Below, one piece after another: positions 9,411 to 17,895 of a stretch of 32,596 bases of DNA (the first letter of the stretch is position 1; each line of letters starts with the position of its first letter). The stretch comes from Isotricha intestinalis (Eukaryota > Ciliophora > Litostomatea > Vestibuliferida > Isotrichidae): contig JAJJLU010003767.1 of NCBI GenBank assembly GCA_023807065.1, forward strand, positions 1-32,596, read 5' to 3'. The position numbers and the translations under genes were made by a program. The notes beneath the pieces were generated by a model. It saw only the letters and a list, made by a program, of their open reading frames with translations, did no database searches and was not told the DNA's origin.

Positions 9411-11111
9411 TTAATTATTAATAGGACCAAAGTATAATTTTTTCTTTTTTGTTGAATCATCTCTACAAGAAAAAATAGTATTTTCTCCTTTTTTACTATT
9501 ATGTCTTATATGTTTATAAGTTTGATTATTATTATTATTTTTCATTTTTTTCATTGACCTTAAAACTAAATCTAAATGATTAGATGAATTAAATTTTAAT
9601 TTTTTATTTAAGTGATTTTTATTTATAATCTTTTCAACAATTTTATCTAATTCATTATTAATAATTTTTCCTTTTTCATTATTTTTATTTCTACTTTTTT
9701 TAAAAAAATTAGATACTGATTTATTTCTAAAGAAATTATTACTTGTTATATTTCCACCATTAACATCAATATTAATATTATTAGGATGAACATTTAAATT
9801 TAAATTTTTTTTCTTTTTATTATTATTTCCTTCAACATTTAAAGTTGAATTTTGAATTGATTTTATATTTTTTAAATTTTCTAAACTATGATTAAAAGCT
9901 TTTTTCTTTTTTAAATTAATATTATTTTTTTTAGGACAATTAGAAATATTATTTATGTTAAGAGGTTGAAAATTTTTATTATCTTCTTTTATTCTTGTTG
10001 ATAAAATATTTTTTTCTGATAAATATTTAAAAGAATTATTTTTATAATTATTTACACTTTTATTTTTTTTTATTGATTTATGAAAATTTAAACAATTATT
10101 TATATATGTTGAAATCATATTTGAATTTGTATTTATTTGTTTTTTATCTTTAGAAGAAAAAGATTGAATACTATTTTTTTTTGAATGTATTATTCCTTTT
10201 TTTTTTGATTCTAAAATAATATTTGAAATATTTATATTTTTATTATAACTTATCTTTAAAGAATTTTTAGAATAATTTTTAACATAAGATAAAGGATTAC
10301 AATTAAAAGAATTTTTTTGAGTTATTATATTTTTATTTTTATTTGGTTTTAATTTCGTAAATTGATTTAAACTTGATTTTTCTTCGTTATTAGGAGAATA
10401 ATCTCTTATTCCAATAAAGTATTTTTCCCTTTCCGAATTTACTTTATTATTTTTCTTATATATTGTAAATAATCCTAATTTAGAATTTTTTCTATAATCA
10501 TTATGTTCAATTGTTTTATTTTCTTTTTTTCTATTTTTTTTATCCATCGTATTTATTATATCATTAATTCCTTCTTTTAAAGTTTTTGATGTTAAAAAAT
10601 CTTCTTCTAATAATCTTTGAGTGTTTAATTCATTATTAATTGTATTTAAGTTTAAAGTTGATTGAGTTGGATTTTCTATTGTTTTTATTGCTTTTTCATC
10701 AAATATAATTATATTGTTTAAATAATTTTTTTTCTTTTTATAATCTTTTGAATTTTTACCAAATGTTTCTTTATAAAAATTTTCTGCTTTATTATCGAAA
10801 TAATTATCTAGAAGTTTATTATAATAAAAATTTGTAAAAAAAGGTCTACAAAAAAAAGAAAGATAATTTTTATAATATTTTGCTAAAATTGATATTTTAT
10901 CAAGAGAATCTTTTAAAGGGTATTTTATTTGTATAAAATCAAATAGATAATCATATATTAAATAATCTTTATATTTTGATAAATAATGACTCTTTCTTTT
11001 TTTTATTAATATATTTATTGATTTTTTTTCCATTTCTTCTTTTATATTTCCATATTTTGAATATAAAATATCTTTTGTTAATGGGTAGTTGAATTTAAAT
11101 TCTTTAAACAT
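9411..11111 (-). CDS. Unrecognised Lys/Asn-rich protein with an aromatic N-terminal block
   Basis: A 566-residue protein from an ATG at 11111 to TAA. I do not recognise a named family. Residues about 50-125 are the only well-ordered part, rich in Tyr and Phe: the run includes LAKYYKNYLSFFCRPFF, followed by a D-N-K-A-E-N-F-Y motif. This looks like a short conserved globular module. From about residue 190 the protein is low complexity, dominated by Asn, Lys and Ser, with short basic clusters, and is probably disordered. There is no signal peptide, membrane segment or clear coiled coil. It lies 146 bases downstream of the 482-residue gene on the same strand, and 238 bases upstream of the Utp12-domain start. 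Neighbours give no functional hint. Confidence 0.7.
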   Translation of the reverse strand: MFKEFKFNYPLTKDILYSKYGNIKEEMEKKSINILIKKRKSHYLSKYKDYLIYDYLFDFIQIKYPLKDSLDKISILAKYYKNYLSFFCRPFFTNFYYNKLLDNYFDNKAENFYKETFGKNSKDYKKKKNYLNNIIIFDEKAIKTIENPTQSTLNLNTINNELNTQRLLEEDFLTSKTLKEGINDIINTMDKKNRKKENKTIEHNDYRKNSKLGLFTIYKKNNKVNSEREKYFIGIRDYSPNNEEKSSLNQFTKLKPNKNKNIITQKNSFNCNPLSYVKNYSKNSLKISYNKNINISNIILESKKKGIIHSKKNSIQSFSSKDKKQINTNSNMISTYINNCLNFHKSIKKNKSVNNYKNNSFKYLSEKNILSTRIKEDNKNFQPLNINNISNCPKKNNINLKKKKAFNHSLENLKNIKSIQNSTLNVEGNNNKKKKNLNLNVHPNNINIDVNGGNITSNNFFRNKSVSNFFKKSRNKNNEKGKIINNELDKIVEKIINKNHLNKKLKFNSSNHLDLVLRSMKKMKNNNNNQTYKHIRHNSKKGENTIFSCRDDSTKKKKLYFGPINN

Positions 11112-11256
11112 TTTTTAAATTATTTAAATATATTAAATTTAAAATAAATAAATAAAATATTATAATTACTATTGAATCAAAATTTAAAATAATATTATAA
11201 TATATTCAATTTAAAAAACAATATTTATATGTTTTTTTAAAAATGTATTGTTTTAA

Positions 11257-12705
11257 CTAAGTATTTAATAAGTTAAGTGATTTATAAAAAGTTTTATTTC
11301 TTTTAAATTTATAATTACTTTTAGATCTTTTAAAAATATTACTTTTTTTATTCTCTTTATTAATTGTGTCATTTTCTTCTTTATCATTTTTCTCTTTTTT
11401 TCCTTTTTCTTCTCTCATTTGTTTATAATTATCAGTAATTTTATGAATAAACACTCTTAACTTTTTTTCATCTTCTTTATTTTCTAAAGTTTTAAAATTT
11501 TTAAGATTAAAATTTCTTTTAAGAGAAAATTTTTTTAAATTTAATGAATTTTGATTTAAAGAATATTCTTTTTTATTAGTAAACGGCAAATAAGAATCAA
11601 AAAATTTAAATTCATTTTTATTTTTTTGTTTTAATTTTTCAAAAGAAAGAGAAATAATTTCATTGTGTAATTTTTTAAAGTATTCTTCTAATTTTTTTAA
11701 TCTTTGTTCTTCATTTTTTTCATTTTTCATTTCTTTTTGTATTATATTATTTACTTGTTTATTTGCTTCTTTAATTGCTTCTTCACAATTTTCACTTTGA
11801 AATTTAATTTTTGTTTGATGAAAATCTTTAAATTTACTTGTATCTATTGTAAATAAGTTTAAATTATCTTTATCTAAAATTAAAGAGCTTTTACTTTTAA
11901 TATGATGATTAATTGTTTTAAAATTTTTGCTTTTATTTTTATTTAAAAACTTTTCTTCATCATTTATTTTATCAACTAATTTTTTTTCTTTAAATAATTT
12001 AATATTATTAAATTTGGAAATTTCTTTAATAAAAAAATTAGAATCTTTAGTAATTAAGTCTTTTTCTTTTTCATTAAAATATTTTTGAAAATCTAATTTT
12101 TCTGAAAATTCAGTATTTTGTTTTATTTTATTTATATTTGTTAACATTTGAATTCTTGGATGAGCTTCAAAATCAGAATTAAATCTAAAATTTTTATGAA
12201 ATTTTACTTTTTGTTTTATAAAAGTTGTTCCATTAAAGTATTCAAATATTTTAGTATTAAAAATATTTGCTTTTGATATAAAATCATCACAAATTACAGT
12301 ATGATGTTCTTTTATTAATTTATTAAATTTTTGTTTTAAAAATGAGATTTTATTATTCTTCTTATATTGTTCTTTTTTATATTTATCATTTATTATTTTT
12401 TCTCTTTGGAATTTTAATATATTATTTTCCTTTTCTTTTATTTCTTTTTCTAAATTAATTAATTTTGTTTTAAAAAGAGTACTTTTGTTATTTTGAGTTA
12501 TTTGTAATTTTTGATCAAAGGAAATTTTAGGATAATTTGATTTGTTTTCAGATATTTCTAAATAATTTGTTGAACTTGGACTTAATGAAATTGAAAGTTG
12601 TTTTTCTTTTTTATTTTTATTATTGTTTTTATACATTTTATAAAATGTATGAGTTATATCATTTCTTCCTTGAAAAAATTGGATATTTCCTTTATGCAAT
12701 TCCAT
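11257..12705 (-). CDS. Unrecognised protein with two coiled-coil segments
   Basis: A 482-residue protein from an ATG at 12705 (reading MELHKGNIQFF) to TAG. Two charged helical stretches look like coiled coils: about residues 78-135 (Lys/Glu-rich, LEKEIKEKENNILKFQ) and about 305-365 (including EEQRLKKLEEYFKKLHNEI). Between them, residues about 165-235 have a more mixed composition with Phe, His and Arg (FEYFNGTTFIKQKVKFHKNF, then EAHPRIQML), probably the conserved core. The C-terminal 80 residues are Lys/Asn-rich. No catalytic motif, signal peptide or membrane segment is visible. A structural or cytoskeletal role is a guess from the coiled coils alone. Confidence 0.68.
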   Translation of the reverse strand: MELHKGNIQFFQGRNDITHTFYKMYKNNNKNKKEKQLSISLSPSSTNYLEISENKSNYPKISFDQKLQITQNNKSTLFKTKLINLEKEIKEKENNILKFQREKIINDKYKKEQYKKNNKISFLKQKFNKLIKEHHTVICDDFISKANIFNTKIFEYFNGTTFIKQKVKFHKNFRFNSDFEAHPRIQMLTNINKIKQNTEFSEKLDFQKYFNEKEKDLITKDSNFFIKEISKFNNIKLFKEKKLVDKINDEEKFLNKNKSKNFKTINHHIKSKSSLILDKDNLNLFTIDTSKFKDFHQTKIKFQSENCEEAIKEANKQVNNIIQKEMKNEKNEEQRLKKLEEYFKKLHNEIISLSFEKLKQKNKNEFKFFDSYLPFTNKKEYSLNQNSLNLKKFSLKRNFNLKNFKTLENKEDEKKLRVFIHKITDNYKQMREEKGKKEKNDKEENDTINKENKKSNIFKRSKSNYKFKRNKTFYKSLNLLNT

Positions 12706-12879
12706 TTAAAAAAATAAAATATAATTTATACATAAATATTATAATTTTTTGGTGAGTCTTTATAATGTTTTTTTTATTTAATTTATAATATTTTTTACTA
12801 ATAATATTATTCTCTCAAGATAAATATTCCCATGTTCTTTTGATAAATTATTTATTATCATATTTTTTTTTTCAAATGA

Positions 12880-13352
12880 AAAAAAAATTTTAATTGTTTT
12901 TTACTTATATTTATCAAAGAAAAAATTGAATTTGAATATGAATATAAAAGATATATTCAAAGAATAACACATAAAAAAGAATTATTATCAAATTTAACAT
13001 TAATTTCTCTATCTCATAAGTTCATTTCGTTTTTAGGAAAGTGTTTTATCTTATTATTTTATCCTATTTATTATTATCTTGTGTCGGAAGTTCTTTCTTT
13101 TAATAATTTTTTATTGATGATTATTCTATTTATTTTTATTTTAGCACTTTTTCCTTTATTATGATTTACTTTATTATTGATGTTTGATTAAGAAAATAAT
13201 TTAGAATTTATGATTCAATTAAACAATCACTTGAAATTAATTTAGATGACTTTGATAAGGATGTTAAGCAAAGAACTATTGAATTAATTATAATGGAATT
13301 TCAAATAATGAAAAAAGTAATCTATATACTGGAATTTATTTTAAACAAGTGA
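12880..13352 (+). pseudogene. Decayed membrane-protein gene with a possible 23-base intron
   Basis: This lies in an 806-base gap between two minus-strand genes. Frame 1 is open from 12880 to a TGA at 13162-13164. It encodes a charged stretch (KEKIEFEYEYKRYIQRITHK), then hydrophobic segments typical of membrane helices. Just downstream, a GT-AG stretch at 13182-13204 could be a 23-base intron. Removing it keeps frame 1 and leads into IYDSIKQSLEINLDDFDK and on to TGA at 13350-13352. The composition is richer in G and C than the surrounding spacer, as coding DNA is here. No ATG opens the frame and one TGA interrupts it, so a 5'-truncated pseudogene is the simplest reading. A live gene with unseen exons or a sequencing error is possible. 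The family is not recognised. Confidence 0.4.
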
Positions 13353-13511
13353 AAATAAAGAAATTTTAATTGTTTGAAATACTCAATTTTTTTATTTTTT
13401 ATATATAAATATTTATTAAATGTTTTTAAAGAATTTTATGTTTTAAGTTTGTTTAGAGTTTTATGTATTATTTTTATATATTATTTTGATTTATTTTTTC
13501 GATTTTTTATT

Positions 13512-14660
13512 TTATATATTATTTTCACCTTTTAATATTAATTTTTTTGGAGATTTTTTTTTCATATTTATAACATCATTTTTTTGATTTATAAAATGTT
13601 GAAGTTTATCATTATCATCATCTTCAATATCCCCTTGAGAAAGATTTTTTTTATGTGCTTTAATTTTATTTTCTTCATTTTTTTCATTTCTCAATTGATT
13701 ATTTTGAATTCTTTTGTCCAAATTAGAGAAATTTAATTTAGGGACCATATTATATTTCTTTTTATTATTATTATTATTACTATCATTAATAATAATAGGA
13801 GTAAAAGAGTCAAATTTATTATTATCTTTTAAATCATGATAACTTAAATCTTTATCTTGTAAAATAATTTGAGAATTATTATTATTTTCATTTTCAACTT
13901 CATTATTCCATTTATCTATTATTTCTTCAACATCAACTCCAGTTTTTTGAACTAATTTAATTAATATAATTAATTGTTCTTGAGTATCTTTATATGATAA
14001 AATTGTATTTCTTAATTTACAATTTTCTTCATAAACTTCATTAAATTTATTATCTAATTTTTCATTTTCTTGAATTAATTTTTGAATTAATTTTTTTTGA
14101 GCTAAAACTTTTTTTTCTAATTCTTCTTTTTCTTTTTTTAATTTCTTATAGTTATTATCAAAATCTACTGTTTCATTTTGTGGTTCTATACTTGTATTAT
14201 TTATTATTTTTTTTTCAGAAAGATTTAAAGTGTTTATAATATAATTATTTGTATTAATTGATTTAAAGGTTTTTGAATTATTACTTGGATTTAAATAAGG
14301 TTTTAAAGTTTTATACTTTAAAAATTGAGTTGATGTTTGAAAATAATTTGCATTATTTGAATTTTTATTGTCAATTGTTTTTTCTTTGCTTATTGAATTT
14401 TTTTTTAAGCTAACTTTATTTCTTTGAAAGGGACTAAAATTTTTTATTAATCCTACATATCTTGTTAAAGAAGTTGGATTTAGAGAATTATATATTAAAT
14501 TTGATTTTCTGTTTTTATACATTTGAAGTCCTTTTGATTTTGTTGGATGAAGATTAAAAGAAGGATTTTTCTATTTTTACTATATTAATTTATTTAATTT
14601 TACATTGTTAAAACTAATTTGAGTTAATTTTAATTTTGGTTTTTGAACAACATTATTCAT
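13512..14660 (-). CDS. Coiled-coil protein with a 33-base intron near its 5' end
   Basis: The long frame begins at an ATG at 14522 (336 residues), but upstream codons in the same frame are clearly coding (KNPSFNLHPTKSKGLQ) and lack a start. An ATG at 14660 opens a 19-codon exon (MNNVVQKPKLKLTQISFNN) ending at 14604. A GT-AG intron at 14571-14603 joins it in phase 0, giving 371 residues. The N-terminal 150 residues are basic and polar. Residues about 160-215 form a coiled coil (KKEKEELEKKVLAQKKLI). Next comes a conserved-looking segment, ILIKLVQKTGVDVEEIIDKW (about 221-240). The C-terminus is polar with an Asn tract. The family is not recognised; a scaffold or cytoskeletal role is inferred only from the coiled coil. 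The next gene on this strand, the kinase, ends 198 bases upstream. Confidence 0.75.
14571..14603 (-). other. 33-base spliceosomal intron
   Basis: On the minus strand it starts GTAAAATTAA and ends AAAAATAG, with in-frame stops inside. Splicing joins Asn codon 19 to Lys codon 20 in phase 0 and restores continuous coding. An earlier AG, 24 bases in, would put TAA immediately in frame, so the later AG is preferred. Introns this small are known in ciliates. Confidence 0.75.
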
Positions 14661-14857
14661 AGAAATTAATATAAATTAATTAATAAAAATATAAAGAATA
14701 ATGATAATAATTGTATTTTATAAAATCATTTATAATTTCAAGTAAAGAATTTTTATATAAATTAATTTTTATAAAAAAGTAAATAAAATTTGATTAAGAT
14801 ACCTTAAAAAATCATTAAAATTAAAAGAATTCTTTAAAGATTAAATATTTACAAAGT

Positions 14858-16645
14858 TTAATCATTTATATTATCATTAGAAACTTTAAGTAAAATAGAT
14901 AAAATTTGATCAATATTAGGTCTTTTATCAATATCAGAATCCCAACATTTTCTAATTAATTCAGCAATATTTTTATTTAAATTAGAAGAAACTTCAGGTC
15001 TTAATTTTTCTTCAATAATATATTTTTTTAATTCAGATAATTTAACATCAAAAGGAATTTTTTCATTGAAAATTTCCCAAAGTATCATTCCAAAAGAATA
15101 AATATCATTTTTTTCATTATTTTCAATATTTAATTTATGACAAAATTTTTTAGAGTCTAATAACATTTCAGGAGAAGAATAAGAATTTTTATTACTATAT
15201 TTATTAAATATACTTGCATTTTCTTCTAAAGAATAAAAACCATAATCTGCAATAACTGGATTTAAATCATTATCAATATATATATTTTTTGAAGATAAAT
15301 GATAATGAATAATATTATTTGAATGTAAATATTGTAAACCTTTTATTATTCCAATTGCAATATTAATTTTATTTTTATTTAATAGTTTTTCTTTTTGAAC
15401 ATGAAGTAAATCAAATAAAGAACCTTTTTTATAATAATTTGATATTATCATAATTATATTATCTTGTTCAATACATAAACCAATTATTTTGGAAATGAAA
15501 GGATTATTTAAAGGAATTATATGTTCATAATCTTTAGTTATTGTTTCTAATTCATATCTACTTAATCTATCAAATTTAACTACTCTACAAATTATTTCTT
15601 CTGATTTATATATTCCTTTGTAAATTTTACCTAAACCATTTTTTCTATAATAAATTTCATTTAATAAAGAAATGTCTTTAAATGATATTAAATAATTAAT
15701 AATTGAATTTTTTTGGTTTGTTAATTTGTTATTATTATTATTTTCTATATCATTTATATGAGATGATATTCTTTTACTTAAAGAAGCATCAATTATTTTT
15801 TCTTCTTCTCTTGTTTCATTTCCATATAATAAACTTTCAAATAATTCATCTTTACTAAAAGTTTTTGAGAAATCAAAATTAATTGAAAAATAAAAAGGAA
15901 CAATTTCAATAATAATAAAATAAACTAATATCCCAATACAAATATTAAAATCTAAATTTTCTAAATTTTTAAATTTATCTAAGAAAAATTGTATAATAAT
16001 TAATATAGTAATTCCAATAATAATTCTTGAAGTAGACCAATAAAGACATATAAATAAAATATAGTTTAATTCTTTTTTTGATTTATTATCTTTATAAGGT
16101 CTTCCACTAAATTTACAAGATAAAAAACAATAAAAGAAAATTAAATTAAAAGGTGAAAAAATACTAACAGAACTAATAATAATATAATACACTTTATTAT
16201 TAATAATTTTCTTTAATTGTAGAAACGAAATAATAAAAAAACCAATAAAATATATTGGAAGTAAAAAATATAAAACATAATTAATTTTATTTATAATTTC
16301 AGGAACATCTTCTTTAAAAATATTTTTATCATTAGCTAAATTAATATGATTAATAATATACTTATTAAGAAAATGCCAAATTAAAATAAGATAAACACAC
16401 ATAATTAATAAATCTGGAGCAGAGAGTAAAAAATAAAAGAAATTTGATTTTTTATTTTTATAAATATTACAATAAAGACAAACTCCTCCTCTTGTTATCC
16501 CACATAATGTTAATCCTATATAATAAGGAATACAAATTGAATAAAATGATTTTGATGATATTGTTCTAAAAAATGAATAGAGAGATATAAATGAAAAAAA
16601 AAAATAAATCATTAATAAGCTTAAGGTTATTAAATCAAATATCAT
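14858..16645 (-). CDS. Seven-helix (THH1/TOM1-like) membrane protein fused to a TKL pseudokinase
   Basis: A 595-residue receptor-like protein starting at ATG 16645. Seven hydrophobic helices are visible at about residues 3-26, 36-58, 68-93, 121-144, 152-176, 194-222 and 233-256. Helix 3 has the spacing L-x-x-P-D-L-L...W, and helix 7 reads YFIIIEIVPFYFSI, resembling the 'YYLLVEILPS' signature of the plant THH1/TOM1/TOM3 family (related to GPR137). An Asn-rich linker leads to a kinase domain from about 325 to the end. Its parts are a degenerate Gly loop (NGLGKIYKG), the ATP-site Lys (CRVVKF, K357), D467-Y-G in place of DFG, SPE for APE, and DIYSFGMILWEI, typical of TKL kinases. The HRD motif is replaced by H447-Y-H449, so the catalytic Asp is missing, as is the following Lys; the Asn (KN) is kept. 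It is likely a pseudokinase that signals by binding. It is divergent with the next gene over 142 bases. Confidence 0.8.
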   Translation of the reverse strand: MIFDLITLSLLMIYFFFSFISLYSFFRTISSKSFYSICIPYYIGLTLCGITRGGVCLYCNIYKNKKSNFFYFLLSAPDLLIMCVYLILIWHFLNKYIINHINLANDKNIFKEDVPEIINKINYVLYFLLPIYFIGFFIISFLQLKKIINNKVYYIIISSVSIFSPFNLIFFYCFLSCKFSGRPYKDNKSKKELNYILFICLYWSTSRIIIGITILIIIQFFLDKFKNLENLDFNICIGILVYFIIIEIVPFYFSINFDFSKTFSKDELFESLLYGNETREEEKIIDASLSKRISSHINDIENNNNNKLTNQKNSIINYLISFKDISLLNEIYYRKNGLGKIYKGIYKSEEIICRVVKFDRLSRYELETITKDYEHIIPLNNPFISKIIGLCIEQDNIIMIISNYYKKGSLFDLLHVQKEKLLNKNKINIAIGIIKGLQYLHSNNIIHYHLSSKNIYIDNDLNPVIADYGFYSLEENASIFNKYSNKNSYSSPEMLLDSKKFCHKLNIENNEKNDIYSFGMILWEIFNEKIPFDVKLSELKKYIIEEKLRPEVSSNLNKNIAELIRKCWDSDIDKRPNIDQILSILLKVSNDNIND

Positions 16646-16787
16646 TCTTTTTTTTATTACTTTTTTTATTATTTTTTTTATTTATTTATTAATTAAATTA
16701 TATATTTTTTTTGGATTAAAATTTGTTTGTTTTTTAAAAATATTAATCAATAAATATTAAAAATTAAATGGTAATTTTAATTATAAA

Positions 16788-17624
16788 ATGAGAAATTTAA
16801 ATTCATGTCATAATAAAACTCAAAATAATAAAATTTCATTAACTCAATATTCAAATTCATTAATTAAAAAAAAAAATAAAAAAACTCTTATTTTTGAATC
16901 CATTTCCAGAAAAGATGATAGATTTAATTTGCTTAAATTATTAATGAATAATGTAAATGACAAAATCAATAAAAAACCAAGTAAGAGAAATTTAAAACAA
17001 TCTTTTTCAAATGAAAGTATAAGTTCTTTTAACACAAAACCAAAATTAAATATTAATTTAAATTTAGAAAACGACATTTTATATAATAAATTTACAAAAA
17101 ATCACAAGAAGAATAATAATAACTCTGAAGAATCATTATTTAAATTAGAAAAATCTGTAAATAAAAATAAAAATAAAAATGTTCACAATTCTTTTTTAAT
17201 TCAAAATGGAGTTATTCATCAAAATAAAAAAAAAGGAAAAGACAATAAAAATGCGTTATCATTTGATAATTTATTAGATGTAAATAATATAAATAATAAA
17301 TCAAAATTTAATAATAATAATAATAATACTCATTCAACAAATTCAACAATTAAAATTAATAGTTTTCGCGCTTTACAAACAAATTCTTTTATTGGGAAAA
17401 AAAATAGATTTTATTCAAACTTATTGTCGAATAATAATTGTAGTATTAATTCAAGAGGAAAAACAACAATTAAAACAAAACATAATTCTTTTGTTACTCA
17501 AAATATTAATTATGATAGAGGACATAGAATAAATAAAAAAATTAGTATTTCTTTAAAAAAAAGAAATAAACTTACAGAATCTGAAAGTACTCAAAATAAT
17601 AATAATAATAATAACAATAATAAC

Positions 17625-17658
<34 letters not shown>

Positions 17659-17783
17659 TTAGTAATAGTAATAATTATAATTTTAATAATTTTGTTTCTC
17701 AATGTGAAAAATTAAAGGAAAGAACAAATAAAGTTTTATCTCATTATTTAAGTCTTGTTGAAAATCAATTAAATAATTCTTGA
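16788..17783 (+). CDS. Unrecognised Asn/Ser/Lys-rich protein with a 21-Asn tract
   Basis: A 331-residue protein from ATG 16788 to TGA, the only TGA stop among the genes here. Most of it is low complexity, with Asn, Lys and Ser dominating. Residues 270-290 are 21 consecutive Asn (mostly AAT, two AAC). After the tract the final 35 residues look ordered and helical (FVSQCEKLKERTNKVLSHYL) and are probably the conserved functional part. The N-terminus contains scattered basic Ser-rich motifs. No catalytic or membrane signature is present. The stop is followed by eight more codons before a TAA in the same frame; TGA is taken as a true stop because no long gene here has an internal TGA. The PP2C gene follows on the same strand after 112 bases. 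Confidence 0.68.
17595..17657 (+). repeat. AAT/AAC triplet microsatellite coding polyasparagine
   Basis: Twenty-one Asn codons in a row, nearly all AAT with two AAC interruptions, inside the 331-residue protein. Such tracts expand by slippage and are common in AT-rich protist genomes. Confidence 0.9.
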
Positions 17784-17895
17784 ATGGAAATTTATGCTTT
17801 TATATATTAATTAAATAATTTAATATTGCTTTAAATATAAATAAAAATTTTTTTCGATTTTTTATTTGATTTTAAAACTAAAAAATTAAATTAAA

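Noticed and set aside
12863..12887. Poly-T/poly-A inverted repeat around CAAATG
   Set aside because: It is a perfect palindrome arm, but homopolymer runs of this kind are expected by chance here, and nothing links it to a mobile element or origin.
13162..17783. TGA as a Trp codon (TGA in the relic at 13162 and at the end of the 331-residue gene)
   Set aside because: The Sfi1-like protein alone has dozens of Trp codons, all TGG and none TGA. In DNA this AT-rich, a reassigned TGA would dominate.
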